In this document: positions 8,362 through 17,561 of the stretch, one piece after another
Layout: each line of letters starts with the position of its first letter
Numbering within the stretch: position 1 is the stretch's first letter
Assembly: GCF_900112225.1 (NCBI RefSeq)
Contig: NZ_FOLD01000042.1
Span: 1-43,659 of the forward strand
Source of the DNA: Massilia yuzhufengensis
GTDB lineage: Bacteria; Pseudomonadota; Gammaproteobacteria; Burkholderiales; Burkholderiaceae_D
Reading direction: 5' to 3'
DNA: 43,659 nucleotides
Notes under the pieces: generated by a model
What the model saw: only the letters and a program-made list of their open reading frames with translations
Told to the model about the DNA's origin: nothing
The model's database searches: none
Program-made: the position numbers and the translations under genes

Positions 8362-8392
8362 TTGACATTAAAGTGGGTTTAAGGTTTATAAA
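8362..8392 (+). promoter_or_regulatory. MerR-type promoter/operator of czcCBA
   Basis: TTGACA (8362-8367) and TATAAA (8387-8392) have a 19-bp spacer containing the dyad ACATTAAA-N5-TTTAAGGT (8365-8385, 7 of 8 pairs). The near-consensus -35 and -10 boxes with a long spacer are the hallmark of a promoter that a MerR activator must untwist. It is shared with the divergent regulator gene. Confidence 0.82.
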
Positions 8393-8427
8393 GCTCATTT
8401 ATTAATCCGTCAAGCAAAAATCCAATC

Positions 8428-9675
8428 ATGCGCATCAAGATGAACGCTTCCGTCGCCACGGCCCTGCTGGTCATGTGTATGGCTGCAGGCTCTGCCTTTG
8501 CTGAGGGCACTCCACTGACGCTTGCCGAGGCGGTCGCACGGGCTAGACTCCAGGCACCGCAATTGCAGGGCGCTGAAGCAAGCTTGCGCGTCGCAGATGC
8601 CAACGTGCGGCAGTCCGGACTCCGGCCGAACCCGACACTGTCCCTTGAGGCCGAAAATGTCTGGGGATCGGGACGCTACTCCGGTTTCGGTGGAGGAGAA
8701 AAGACGGTTGCGCTGTCGATGCCGCTGGAGCTCGGTGGTAAGCGCGGCGCGAGGATGCGCGTGGCACAGGCTGAACGGGTCGCCGCGGGTATTGGGGCGC
8801 GCTCCGCGGAAGCGGAGCTGACATTTCTGATTACCGAGGCGTTCGTAACCCTTGCTGCCAGCGAGCGCTATGTCGTGATCGCAAAGGCTGCTCATGAACT
8901 GGCCGCGCGTGCTCACCATGCAGCACGCGAACGGGTACGCGTCGGAAAAGCATCTCCGATAGAGGAGCAAAGGGCGGACGTGCTGCGGATCAATGCGGAG
9001 GTTCGGCTGGGCAAAGCACTACGCGCCGCCGAACTGGCCCAGAAAACGATCGCACGGCTGACAGGCTCGGCGATGCCGCTCACGATCGCGTCCACGTGGT
9101 TCGAGCAGATCGAACGCAGCGAGATGACGCCGCCGGCAGGGCAAGGCCTGGCGATCGCCACAGCAGAGGCTGAAGTGGCCGCTGCGGAAGCGCGCGTCGA
9201 TGCGGCCAGGCGCGACCGGATACCGGACGTAACGCTGACCGCAGGCATGCGCCGTTACGGCGAATCGTCCGACAAGGCCGCTGTGCTCGGCCTGTCGGTC
9301 CCGCTGCCTTTGTTCAATCAGGGCACGGCCGCGCTGGCGCGCTCGCGGGCGGAATTCGATCGGGCTTCCGCCGCACGCCGCGCCGTCGCACTGGAATTCG
9401 AGCAATCCAGCGCGCAGGCGGAAGCCGAGGTGGCCGACGCATTGGCGGCCGCACGGGCCGCCAATGGCCCCGCGCTCGCCGCCGCAGAAGAAGCAGCGCG
9501 CATCGCGAGGATCGGCTACGCCGAAGGAAAATTCCCGCAACTCGAATTGATCGAGGCCGAGCGCTCTTTGGCCGAAACCCGCGAAAGCTCGGTCGACGCG
9601 CTCGCAGCACTCCATACTGCCCGGGCACGTCTGGCTCGGCTCCAAGGTTTCAACTCTCCAATTTATAAGGATTGA
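8428..9675 (+). CDS. czcC: CzcC-like outer-membrane factor of RND efflux pump
   Basis: This 415-residue TolC-family protein has a signal peptide (MNASVATALLVMCMAAGSAFA) and then the two OEP repeats of long helices, rich in Ala/Glu/Arg, that form the trans-periplasmic tunnel. Motifs typical of CzcC-like members include SGLRPNPTLSLEAENVWG and SVPLPLFNQG in the second repeat. It would form the outer-membrane channel of the CzcCBA complex. The next gene begins 4 bp after its stop, so it heads the operon. ATG 8428 is used; ATG 8440 four codons later is an alternative start. The leader is short and lies 35 bp after the -10 box. Confidence 0.9.
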   Translation: MRIKMNASVATALLVMCMAAGSAFAEGTPLTLAEAVARARLQAPQLQGAEASLRVADANVRQSGLRPNPTLSLEAENVWGSGRYSGFGGGEKTVALSMPLELGGKRGARMRVAQAERVAAGIGARSAEAELTFLITEAFVTLAASERYVVIAKAAHELAARAHHAARERVRVGKASPIEEQRADVLRINAEVRLGKALRAAELAQKTIARLTGSAMPLTIASTWFEQIERSEMTPPAGQGLAIATAEAEVAAAEARVDAARRDRIPDVTLTAGMRRYGESSDKAAVLGLSVPLPLFNQGTAALARSRAEFDRASAARRAVALEFEQSSAQAEAEVADALAAARAANGPALAAAEEAARIARIGYAEGKFPQLELIEAERSLAETRESSVDALAALHTARARLARLQGFNSPIYKD

Positions 9676-9678
9676 CCC

Positions 9679-10938
9679 ATGCAAGCGGTATTCCGATCGG
9701 GCCTGTGCGCCGCGATGATCCTGTTGAGCGCATGCTCCCCCAAGCCAGAAACAGCCCCTAAAGAAGCTGCCGAACAGGGTGAAAAAACGGCGAACGCCTC
9801 AGGCGAGAAAGCCGAGAAAGCCGAGAAGGGCGAGAAAGCCGAGAAGGCCGAGAAGAGCGGCGAAGCCGGCGAACGGGGCGAAGCTGGGGAGAGGGAAGGC
9901 GAAGCCGAAGGCAAGGAAGATTTTGTAGCGCTATCGGACCAGCAAATCAAAGCCGCGGGTATCGAGATCATGCCGGTTCGACAGTCCTTCGCTGGGGCGG
10001 TCGAGGCGCCTGCAGTCATCGCGGCAGACCCGAAGCATGCAGCCGTCGTCTCGAGCGCCGTTGGCGGCCGGGTTGTCGAGGTCCGGCGCAACCTGGGCGA
10101 CCCGGTCGCTCGGGGCGACGTGCTGGCTGTAATCGAAAGCCGTGACGTAGCCCAGCTCAGGGCCGACGTTGAAATCGCCAAGCGGCAGTACGAGCTCTCG
10201 CAAGCCACGTTCGCGCGCGAAGAACGTCTGTTTGGCGAAAAAGTCACCTCGCGACAGGAATTCGAAATTGCGCGCAATGCCGCGCAAGAAGCACGCACCC
10301 GCCTTCGCCTGGCCGAGCAACAACTCGCCGCCGCCGGGGGAACGGGCGGAGGGCAGCTTAACCGGCTGATGCTGCGCTCCCCGATCAAGGGCAACGTCAC
10401 GGCACGGCAGATCGCCCTGGGCGACATCGTCGCGCCGGACGCACATCTGTTCGAAGTGGCCGACCTCAACGAACTGGCCGTCGAGCTTTCGCTGTCGCCG
10501 AACGACGCCGCCCGCGTCACCGTCGGCACTGCGGTGGACGTGTCGATTGATGGCCGCACCGGCGCAGGCCGCATCACCCACGTATCGCGCGTCCTCGATC
10601 CCGCCACCCGCCAGGTACGCGCCATTGCACGGCTGTCGAACGGGCAGGGAAGCTGGCGCATCGGCGAGACGGTCAGGGCATCGATCGCGCTCGAGGGCGG
10701 TACCGGCGGCACCCAGCTGGCCATTCCACGGACCGCCGTGCAGACGGTGGAGGACAAGCCGAGTGTGTTCGTCCGGGAGAAAGAAGGGTTCGCGATCAAG
10801 CACGTCGTCCTCGGCGGTAACGCGGCCGGCTACGTCAAGGTGGTGTCCGGCCTCGACGGCAAGGAACAGATTGCGGTCAGCAATACTTATCTGCTGAAGG
10901 CGGAGCATGGCAAGGGAGAGGCAGGGGACGATGACTGA
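9679..10938 (+). CDS. czcB: CzcB-like periplasmic adaptor (membrane fusion protein)
   Basis: The 419-residue lipoprotein has a lipobox (ILLSAC, Cys19) and the HlyD/RND adaptor order: barrel-sandwich halves (GGRVVEVRRNLGDPVARGDVLAVIES and LRSPIKGNVTARQIALGD) around a helical hairpin, then the beta-barrel. Between lipid anchor and adaptor is an unusual 45-residue low-complexity stretch of Glu, Lys, Gly and Ala built on AEK/GEK units (DNA 9781-9915). CzcB proteins usually carry His-rich metal-binding segments here, so this charged linker is notable. It couples the inner-membrane pump to CzcC. Start ATG follows an AAGGA. Confidence 0.9.
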   Translation: MQAVFRSGLCAAMILLSACSPKPETAPKEAAEQGEKTANASGEKAEKAEKGEKAEKAEKSGEAGERGEAGEREGEAEGKEDFVALSDQQIKAAGIEIMPVRQSFAGAVEAPAVIAADPKHAAVVSSAVGGRVVEVRRNLGDPVARGDVLAVIESRDVAQLRADVEIAKRQYELSQATFAREERLFGEKVTSRQEFEIARNAAQEARTRLRLAEQQLAAAGGTGGGQLNRLMLRSPIKGNVTARQIALGDIVAPDAHLFEVADLNELAVELSLSPNDAARVTVGTAVDVSIDGRTGAGRITHVSRVLDPATRQVRAIARLSNGQGSWRIGETVRASIALEGGTGGTQLAIPRTAVQTVEDKPSVFVREKEGFAIKHVVLGGNAAGYVKVVSGLDGKEQIAVSNTYLLKAEHGKGEAGDDD

Positions 10939-10974
10939 TTTCCTCGTTCAACGGCTCCTGAAGGATACCCAACC

Positions 10975-13900
10975 ATGATTGCTCGCATCGTCAACTTTTC
11001 CGTGGCGCGGCGGTGGCACGTCCTCATCGCCACCATCCTGCTGTCGATCCTCGGCGCATTCGTACTGACGCGCCTGCCGATCGACGCGGTACCGGATATC
11101 ACCAACACGCAGGTGCAGATCAACGTCGTCGCACCGGCGCTCGCGCCGGCCGACGTCGAACGGCAGGTCACCTATCCGATCGAGACGGCGTTTGCCGGCA
11201 TTCCCGGACTGGAATCCACGCGCTCGTTGACCAGGCATGGATTTGCACAGGTCACGACGGTCTTCAAGGACGGCACGGATATCTATTTTGCACGCCAGCA
11301 GATGGCGGAGCGGCTGCGCGCCGTCGAGCGCAACTTGCCCCCGGGTGCTACCGCCAGCCTGGGCCCGATCGCGACCGGACTTGGCGACGTCTACATGTGG
11401 ACGGTGGAATACGCCTCCAAGCCGGCGCCGAAAGCCGGGACATCGGCCGGCACGTCGGCGGGCTTGCAGGCGGACGGCAGCTATATCACACCGGAAGGGG
11501 AAGTGCTGCGCAGTGCTGCCGAAAAGGCGACTTACCTGCGCACGGTGCAGGACTGGGTCGTCGCACCGCAGCTCAAGAATACCGAAGGGCTGGCGGGCGT
11601 CGACGTCATCGGGGGCTACGTCAAGCAGTATGTGGTCACACCGGATCCGCAACGACTCGCGGCCCTGGGCATCAGCCTGACGATGCTGGGCGAGGCACTG
11701 GAGCGCAACAACACGAGCGCCGGCGCCGGCGTCGTCGTCCAGAACGGCGAGGCCCTCACCGTCAAGGCCGATGCGCGCATCACCTCGTCGGAAGAACTGG
11801 CGAAGACCGTCATCACTACCCGTAACGGCACGCCCGTGCTGGTGTCGCACGTCGCTAGCGTCGGCCTGGGGCAGGAGGTGCGTTTCGGCTCGGCGTCCGA
11901 AGGCGGCCAGGAGGTCGTCGTCGGTACCGCCGTGATGCGCATTGGCGAGAACAGCCGGACCGTTGCCGCTGCCGTCGATGTCCGACTGAAGGAAATCGCG
12001 CATTCCCTGCCGCCCGACTTGCTGATCCGGCCAGTCCTCGACCGGACACGCCTGGTCGATGCCACCATCAAGACCGTGGCAACCAACCTCACCGAGGGCG
12101 CGCTCCTGGTGATCGCGGTGCTGTTCGCACTACTTGGAAACCTGCGCGCGGCATTGATCGCTGCCGCGGTTATCCCGGTCACCATGCTGATGACCTCCGC
12201 CGGCATGCTCGAAGCGGGGCTCTCCGCAAACCTGATGAGTCTTGGCGCGCTGGACTTCGGCCTGATCGTCGATGGCGCCGTGATCATCGTGGAGAACGCG
12301 CTGCGCCGCATCGCCGAACACCAGCATGCGACTGGCAAAACTCTTACCAAGGCGGAGCGCCTGGATACCGTTGCGGCCGCCGCGCGCGAAATGATCCGGC
12401 CAAGCGTCTATGGCCAGGCGATCATCATTCTCGTCTATGTCCCCCTGTTGACGTTCCAGGGGGTGGAAGGCCGGATGTTCGCACCGATGGCGGTAACGGT
12501 GATTCTGGCCCTGGTATTCGCTTTCATTCTCTCTCTTACCTTTGTGCCGGCGGCGATCGCGCTGTGGCTTTCGCGCCATGTCAATGAAAAGGAAAACCGA
12601 CTGGTCAAGGCTGTATCCACGTCCTATGCACCTTGGCTGGACCGTGCACTCGCGAAGCCCAAGCTGACCGGCGTATTAGCGACCGTCGGTTTTGCGGGCG
12701 CGCTGGGACTGTTCACAACGCTGGGCCAGGAATTTCTCCCGACCCTCGACGAGAAAGACGTGTTGCTGCAGGTCGCCCGCATTCCCGGAACCTCCCTGGA
12801 CCAAAGCCAGGCGATGCAGTTCGCTGTCGAGAAGGCGGTCGGCAAGCTGCCCGAGGTAAAGCTGGTCTTCTCCCGAACAGGTACGGCTGAACTGGCCGCC
12901 GACCCGATGCCGCCGAATATCACGGACACCTTTGTCATCGTTAAAGACCGTTCGGAATGGCCGGAACCCGGGATGAGCAAGGCCGAGCTTGTGGAGAAGA
13001 TCGAGAAGGCGGTCGCAGGCATCCCGGGCCAGAACTACGAGCTGACCCAGCCGATCCAGATGCGCTTCAACGAACTGCTGGCCGGCGTGCGGGGCGACAT
13101 CGCGGTCAAGATCTACGGCGACGATTTCGAGGCCATGATCCGCACCGCCGAGCAGGTTGCCGAAAAACTGCGTGCGGTCGAGGGCGCGGAAGACGTCCGG
13201 GTAGAGCAGGTGCAGGGGCTTCCGCTGCTCGATGTGCGTCTAGACCGCGACGCCATGGCGCGGGTTGGACTATCCGCTCAGGACGTGCACGATACACTGG
13301 CGGCAGCCATCGCGGGCCGGGAGGCTGGTTCCATCTATGAAGGCGACAGGCGCTTCGACGTGGTGGTGAAACTGGGCGAGACCAGCAGGAACGATGTGGA
13401 AGCCTTGCGCCAGTTGCCAGTGCTGACGCCAAGCGGCAGTTTCGTGCCGCTGGGGTCGGTGGCAGCGCTGGAGACGGCCAAGGGACCGAACCAGATCAGT
13501 CGCGAGAACGGCAAGCGTCGCGTCGTGGTACAGGCCAACGTGCGCGGACGTGACATCGCCAGCGTGGTCAGCGAAGCGCGCGCAAGCATCAACGCGGACG
13601 TACGGGTGCCCGCCGGTGCATGGATTACTTGGGGCGGGCAATTCGAGAACCTCGAGCGTGCGCGGATGCGTTTGGCAGTCGTGGTACCAGCCTGTTTCGC
13701 GCTCATCATCGCGTTGCTGTACTCGGCTGTTGGGTCTTGGCGTTCGGCCGCGGTCGTGTTTACGGGCGTGCCTCTCGCCCTGATCGGAGGTATCGCCGCA
13801 CTCTGGCTGCGTGGCCTGCCGTTTTCGATCTCGGCGGCCGTTGGATTCATCGCACTGTCCGGCGTCGCTGTCCTTAACGGGCTGGTAATGGTGGGCTCGA

Positions 13901-14172
13901 TCGACGACCTGGCGAAACAGCTTCCGTGGGCACAAGCGGTGCGCGAAGGTGCGCTGCGGCGCCTGCGCCCCGTCTTGATGACGGCACTGGTCGCGTCGCT
14001 GGGCTTCGTCCCGATGGCATTGGCAACCGGCGCCGGCGCCGAGGTGCAGCGGCCCTTGGCCACCGTCGTGATCGGCGGCCTGATCTCCGCCACGATCCTG
14101 ACGCTGTTCGTGCTGCCGACGCTTTACCAGCGCTTCGCCCGTCCGCCGGAGAATGTGGCGGAGGGAATTTGA
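10975..14172 (+). CDS. czcA: CzcA-like heavy-metal RND efflux pump
   Basis: This 1065-residue inner-membrane proton antiporter has 12 predicted membrane segments in the usual 1+5+1+5 arrangement and two large periplasmic loops. TM4 carries the HME-RND signature DFGLIVDGAVIIVEN (DFG-x3-DGA-x3-VEN), which in this family points to export of divalent cations such as Zn, Co or Cd and not Cu/Ag. The periplasmic PN1/PC loops are complete and full length. An AAGGA precedes the ATG. It is the energy-driven part of CzcCBA, drawing metal from periplasm or cytoplasm and passing it through CzcC. The decayed RND fragment at 2919-3453 is a distant paralogue. Confidence 0.95.
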   Translation: MIARIVNFSVARRWHVLIATILLSILGAFVLTRLPIDAVPDITNTQVQINVVAPALAPADVERQVTYPIETAFAGIPGLESTRSLTRHGFAQVTTVFKDGTDIYFARQQMAERLRAVERNLPPGATASLGPIATGLGDVYMWTVEYASKPAPKAGTSAGTSAGLQADGSYITPEGEVLRSAAEKATYLRTVQDWVVAPQLKNTEGLAGVDVIGGYVKQYVVTPDPQRLAALGISLTMLGEALERNNTSAGAGVVVQNGEALTVKADARITSSEELAKTVITTRNGTPVLVSHVASVGLGQEVRFGSASEGGQEVVVGTAVMRIGENSRTVAAAVDVRLKEIAHSLPPDLLIRPVLDRTRLVDATIKTVATNLTEGALLVIAVLFALLGNLRAALIAAAVIPVTMLMTSAGMLEAGLSANLMSLGALDFGLIVDGAVIIVENALRRIAEHQHATGKTLTKAERLDTVAAAAREMIRPSVYGQAIIILVYVPLLTFQGVEGRMFAPMAVTVILALVFAFILSLTFVPAAIALWLSRHVNEKENRLVKAVSTSYAPWLDRALAKPKLTGVLATVGFAGALGLFTTLGQEFLPTLDEKDVLLQVARIPGTSLDQSQAMQFAVEKAVGKLPEVKLVFSRTGTAELAADPMPPNITDTFVIVKDRSEWPEPGMSKAELVEKIEKAVAGIPGQNYELTQPIQMRFNELLAGVRGDIAVKIYGDDFEAMIRTAEQVAEKLRAVEGAEDVRVEQVQGLPLLDVRLDRDAMARVGLSAQDVHDTLAAAIAGREAGSIYEGDRRFDVVVKLGETSRNDVEALRQLPVLTPSGSFVPLGSVAALETAKGPNQISRENGKRRVVVQANVRGRDIASVVSEARASINADVRVPAGAWITWGGQFENLERARMRLAVVVPACFALIIALLYSAVGSWRSAAVVFTGVPLALIGGIAALWLRGLPFSISAAVGFIALSGVAVLNGLVMVGSIDDLAKQLPWAQAVREGALRRLRPVLMTALVASLGFVPMALATGAGAEVQRPLATVVIGGLISATILTLFVLPTLYQRFARPPENVAEGI

Positions 14173-14220
14173 ACAATCCGGTAGAGTGAACGCAACGACT
14201 CGGACATTGGAAGGAATCAC

Positions 14221-15657
14221 ATGAAAGCGCAATACGACCTGGTCATCGTTGGCGCGGGTTCAGGCGGGTACATCGCCGCAATCCGCGCCGGACAACTCGG
14301 CTTGTCCGTGGCCTGCATTGAATCGAATCCTTACGCCGCACCCGACGGCCAGGCGCGCCCCGGAGGAACCTGCCTGAACGTGGGATGCATTCCATCCAAG
14401 GCATTGCTTGCGTCAAGCCACCTGTACGAACAGGTCCTGCACCACACTGCCGAGCACGGTATCACCACCGGCGGCGCGGCGATCGACGTCGACAAGATGA
14501 TCGACCGGAAGGACGGGGTGGTCTCGAAGATGGCCAAGGGGATCGAATACCTGTTCAAGAAGAACAAGGTCGACTTTATCAAGGCGCGGGCGCGCTTCGT
14601 CGGGATGCAGGACGGGGTATATTCTCTGGAAGTCTCGGCCGAGGATTCCGTGCAGCAGATCAGCGCGCGTAACGTGATCATCGCCACCGGGTCGAAGCCG
14701 CGCCAGCTGCCGGGCACCCGGATCGACAATTCGATCATCTGCGACAACGCTGGAGCACTCGATTTCCGCGAGGTGCCGAAACGCCTCTGCGTGGTTGGTG
14801 CCGGCGTGATCGGTCTCGAGCTGGGGTCAGTGTGGCGGCGCCTGGGTGCGGATGTCACCCTGCTCGACGCCATGCCGGACTTCCTGCCGGGCTGCGACAC
14901 CGCCGTGTCCAAGGAAATGCTCAAGCTGATGTCTGGCCAGGGGCTGAAATTCGACCTTGGCGTGAGTATCGACAGTATCGCGCTCAGCGGCGACGAAGCG
15001 CAAATTTCGTATCGCGACCGTGCCGGCGCCGCCAAGGAGCTCGCTTGCGACAAGGTGATCGTGGCGATCGGGCGCGTGCCGAATACGGATGGCTTGGGAA
15101 TCGAGGCGATTGGCCTGGAGCTCGACCAGCGCGGCTATGTGCCGGTCGATGAACACTGCCGGACGACATTGCCGAACCTGTTTGCCATCGGTGACGTCGT
15201 GCGCGGGCCAATGCTTGCGCACAAGGCCGAGGAAGAGGGAATCATGGTCGCCGAGATCGTCGCAGGGCAATCCGGGCATGTGAATTACCCCGCCATCCCC
15301 TTCATCATCTATACGAGTCCGGAAGCCGCGTGGGTTGGCAAGACGGAGCAGGAACTGGCCCGCGAAGGACGCGCATTCAAGTCGGGACAGTTTCCTTTCT
15401 CGGCCAACGGGCGCGCACTCGGCCACGGCGACGCACAGGGGTTTGTCAAGGTCCTGGCCGATGCCGAGTCGGACCTTGTGCTGGGCGTGCATATCGTCAG
15501 CTCGCTCGCGTCGGAAATGATCGGTGAAGCGGCAATTGCGCTCGAGTTTTCGGCCTCTTCTGAGGACATCGCCCGGATCTGCCACGCGCACCCGACATTG
15601 TATGAAGCAATCAGGGAAGCGTCGCTCGCTGTCGACGAGCGTGCGCTGAACATCTGA
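14221..15657 (+). CDS. lpd: Dihydrolipoyl dehydrogenase (E3)
   Basis: This 478-residue flavoprotein oxidises dihydrolipoamide with NAD+. The FAD motif GAGSGGY (11-17) is followed by the redox disulfide CLNVGC (Cys51, Cys56), an NAD-binding GAGVIGLELG, the FAIGDVVRGPMLAHKAEEEG segment and the C-terminal HPTLYE (His457, Glu462) catalytic pair. Mercuric reductase is excluded by the lack of the extra C-terminal cysteines and N-terminal HMA domain. It is the third gene downstream of czcA, 48 bp after it with its own GGAAGGAA. An E3 gene inside an efflux operon is unusual; it may protect or reduce metal-damaged lipoyl enzymes, or be a passenger. Confidence 0.92.
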   Translation: MKAQYDLVIVGAGSGGYIAAIRAGQLGLSVACIESNPYAAPDGQARPGGTCLNVGCIPSKALLASSHLYEQVLHHTAEHGITTGGAAIDVDKMIDRKDGVVSKMAKGIEYLFKKNKVDFIKARARFVGMQDGVYSLEVSAEDSVQQISARNVIIATGSKPRQLPGTRIDNSIICDNAGALDFREVPKRLCVVGAGVIGLELGSVWRRLGADVTLLDAMPDFLPGCDTAVSKEMLKLMSGQGLKFDLGVSIDSIALSGDEAQISYRDRAGAAKELACDKVIVAIGRVPNTDGLGIEAIGLELDQRGYVPVDEHCRTTLPNLFAIGDVVRGPMLAHKAEEEGIMVAEIVAGQSGHVNYPAIPFIIYTSPEAAWVGKTEQELAREGRAFKSGQFPFSANGRALGHGDAQGFVKVLADAESDLVLGVHIVSSLASEMIGEAAIALEFSASSEDIARICHAHPTLYEAIREASLAVDERALNI

Positions 15658-15681
15658 CCGTCAACTGTTTAGGAACAGATA

Positions 15682-16185
15682 GTGGCCAAACCCTTTTCAC
15701 CGCTCGCCGCCGTATCGGTCGCCGGGCTGATCGCCCTTGCCGACCTGGTCACCAAGGCCGCGATCGTCGAACTTCTGGCCTACGGCCAGCAGATCGACTT
15801 GTTCCCCTTGCTGAACATCGTCCATGCGATCAACCAGGGAGCGGCGTTCGGTCTTCTGGCCACGGCTGGCGGATGGCAACGCTACCTTTTCATCGTTGTA
15901 GCCGTACTCGCGTCGATCCTGATCGTCCGGATGATCCGGAAACCGGAAACAGGCTCCGCGGAAAGGATCGCTCTGGCCATGATCCTCGGCGGAGCGCTTG
16001 GCAATCTCGTTGACCGAACTGCGCGGATGGGCGTGGTTGACTGGATCGATGTGCATGTAGGAGCGCATCACTGGCCAGCTTTCAACATCGCCGATATCGG
16101 GATCACGGTCGGCGCCGCGGTCATCGTGTTGCACGCGCTGTTCGGTGCCCGCGCAGCACCTTCGGTATCCGACAAGACCCGATAG
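15682..16185 (+). CDS. lspA: Signal peptidase II (lipoprotein signal peptidase)
   Basis: The 167-residue four-helix membrane protease carries the two catalytic Asp motifs: GNLVDR (Asp111) and FNIADIGI (Asp138), plus the conserved NQGAAFG loop. It starts at GTG 15682 after an AGGA, 24 bp past lpd. Signal peptidase II cleaves prolipoproteins at the lipobox; an accessory copy occurs in lead-resistance operons (pbrBC of Cupriavidus) where it is thought to help envelope stress or Pb precipitation. Here it could process the CzcB and lipoprotein paralogues encoded nearby. Its co-location with czc instead of the pbr genes is a variation on that theme. Confidence 0.92.
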   Translation: MAKPFSPLAAVSVAGLIALADLVTKAAIVELLAYGQQIDLFPLLNIVHAINQGAAFGLLATAGGWQRYLFIVVAVLASILIVRMIRKPETGSAERIALAMILGGALGNLVDRTARMGVVDWIDVHVGAHHWPAFNIADIGITVGAAVIVLHALFGARAAPSVSDKTR

Positions 16186-16383
16186 TCCGCCCCCTGGACG
16201 CGCACTGCCACCGGAAGCATGGCCTGTTGCGCGGAGCGGTCTGAACAGGGCGATGATCCGGCTCCGACAGAACAAAGATAATCAGATCTACAACAATTCA
16301 AGACCCATGTTTTTGCCCGGCGGGCGTTATAAAATTTGCCATACTCTAGTTTCCTCTTCCGTGATCAAGCAGCCAAGGACTCC

Positions 16384-16704
16384 ATGAAGCGCCTGTTTCT
16401 GATCATATTGCTGGCGCTTCTGCCCTTACAGACTGGCTGGGCGGCAGGATGGTGCGTGATTTCCGACGGAGCGTCGGCCACCGCAGCGGTATCCGACGTA
16501 AGCGGTGCTGAAAATCCGATAGAAGTGCCGTTCGAAGCTGGTTGCAGCGCAACTTGTGTGTCGGCATGCGACTTGCAGCCCCTCGGCAGCGGTCCGCCCT
16601 GGATCGAATGGTCAGGGCAGTCGCGCTCCTATCCCGCCAGTCTCAATCAGCTGAATTACCAGTCTCCAATACTGGACGGCCCGATTCGGCCGAAATGGCG
16701 CTGA
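16384..16704 (+). CDS. czcI: CzcI-like periplasmic protein
   Basis: The 106-residue protein begins with a signal peptide (MKRLFLIILLALLPLQTGWA) of the kind seen in CzcI. The mature part has cysteines (WCVIS, GCSATCVSAC) and ends PIRPKWR. CzcI in Cupriavidus is a periplasmic modulator of czc expression and usually precedes czcC; here it stands after lspA. The frame is open further upstream (16336), but the AAGGACTCC before ATG 16384 marks the start. The family is named from the leader and general pattern, so this is less certain than for the pump genes. Confidence 0.65.
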   Translation: MKRLFLIILLALLPLQTGWAAGWCVISDGASATAAVSDVSGAENPIEVPFEAGCSATCVSACDLQPLGSGPPWIEWSGQSRSYPASLNQLNYQSPILDGPIRPKWR

Positions 16705-16980
16705 TCATCGAAGCCGGCAACTATCGCCTGCGCTTGATGGGTAATCGTGCACAAGCACCGCACGACTCCATCCGTCTCTACAAATCAAGCAGCCGCATCT
16801 GACCAAGCCGATGCGCAGTTGCGCGAGTCACGGGCCTGGCCCGTGCCGTAGAAATTTGCGCTTCCCGCAATTCAGGTGCATCGCGTGCATACGTGCCTTT
16901 CTCCCGACCATGGCGGCCCAAAATCGGCCACGTCGAGAGTCAGTGCGCTTGAAAAATCAAACGTTCAACAGGAAAATTCA

Positions 16981-17343
16981 ATGAAAACTCACATCAACTT
17001 CTTATCCGCGGTACTTCTCGCATGCATGTTCATTCCACTCGACTCGCAGGCCAGTGAGGGGGGCATACCCGCAAGGAGCGTTGCAGAAGCGAAGACTGGT
17101 CGAGCAGCACCGTTCGGATACGCCGCCAATGCAGCGCCTGACCGCGTTATCACAATAGTGGAAGGCAAGACCAGATCGATTCACGTCAAGCGACTCGAGA
17201 CTGTCCGTATCGTGGACGGCTCACGAAGCGTTACCTGGACGTTCGATACGCTTGGCGTAACGCCGATCTCCTTGGCGAACATCCTTCCAAACGCAACAAA
17301 TGTAACAATCTATGTTGAGGAAAGTCCAATGTACGCCCACTAA
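16981..17343 (+). CDS. czcE: CzcE-like periplasmic metal-binding protein
   Basis: The 120-residue protein has a signal peptide (MKTHINFLSAVLLACMFIPL with cleavage after SQA). The mature part shows the CzcE-type pattern: a strand of PDRVITIVEGKT, IHVKRLETVRIVDGSRS, a WTFDTLGV core and a C-terminal VTIYVEESPMY strand. CzcE of Cupriavidus is a periplasmic copper-binding dimer encoded near the czc genes. A 276-bp gap separates it from the czcI-like gene, so it probably has its own transcript. No other known function suggests itself. Confidence 0.75.
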   Translation: MKTHINFLSAVLLACMFIPLDSQASEGGIPARSVAEAKTGRAAPFGYAANAAPDRVITIVEGKTRSIHVKRLETVRIVDGSRSVTWTFDTLGVTPISLANILPNATNVTIYVEESPMYAH

Positions 17344-17376
17344 GCTTTGCCATTTAGCGTTCTGGTAGGGCGCTAT

Positions 17377-17412
17377 CACTAGTTCGAAGCCGCCCGCGGC
17401 ATCGAACTAGTG
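17377..17412. terminator. Perfect inverted repeat after czcE
   Basis: CACTAGTTCGA (17377-17387) is the exact complement of TCGAACTAGTG (17402-17412), with a 14-base loop. This 11-bp stem lies 34 bases after the czcE stop. It lacks a T-run, so it may be a processing or bidirectional stop signal, or a protein-binding palindrome ahead of the CYP gene. Confidence 0.45.
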
Positions 17413-17561
17413 TGGAGCCTGATATGCAATCTACCGGGCAAATGCAAGCCAGGTGCGCATACCCCGCGCGCGACGCTATTGATATGAGCAGTGCTGAAAC
17501 AAGCGCCGCTTAACTACGTGCGCGGGCAGTATGAAGACGGCTCAATTTGACGGAGACGCTC

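Noticed and set aside
14221..15657. Mercuric reductase (merA) for the flavoprotein
   Set aside because: It lacks the N-terminal HMA domain and C-terminal vicinal cysteines; the HPTLYE pair is that of dihydrolipoyl dehydrogenase. No mer genes are nearby.
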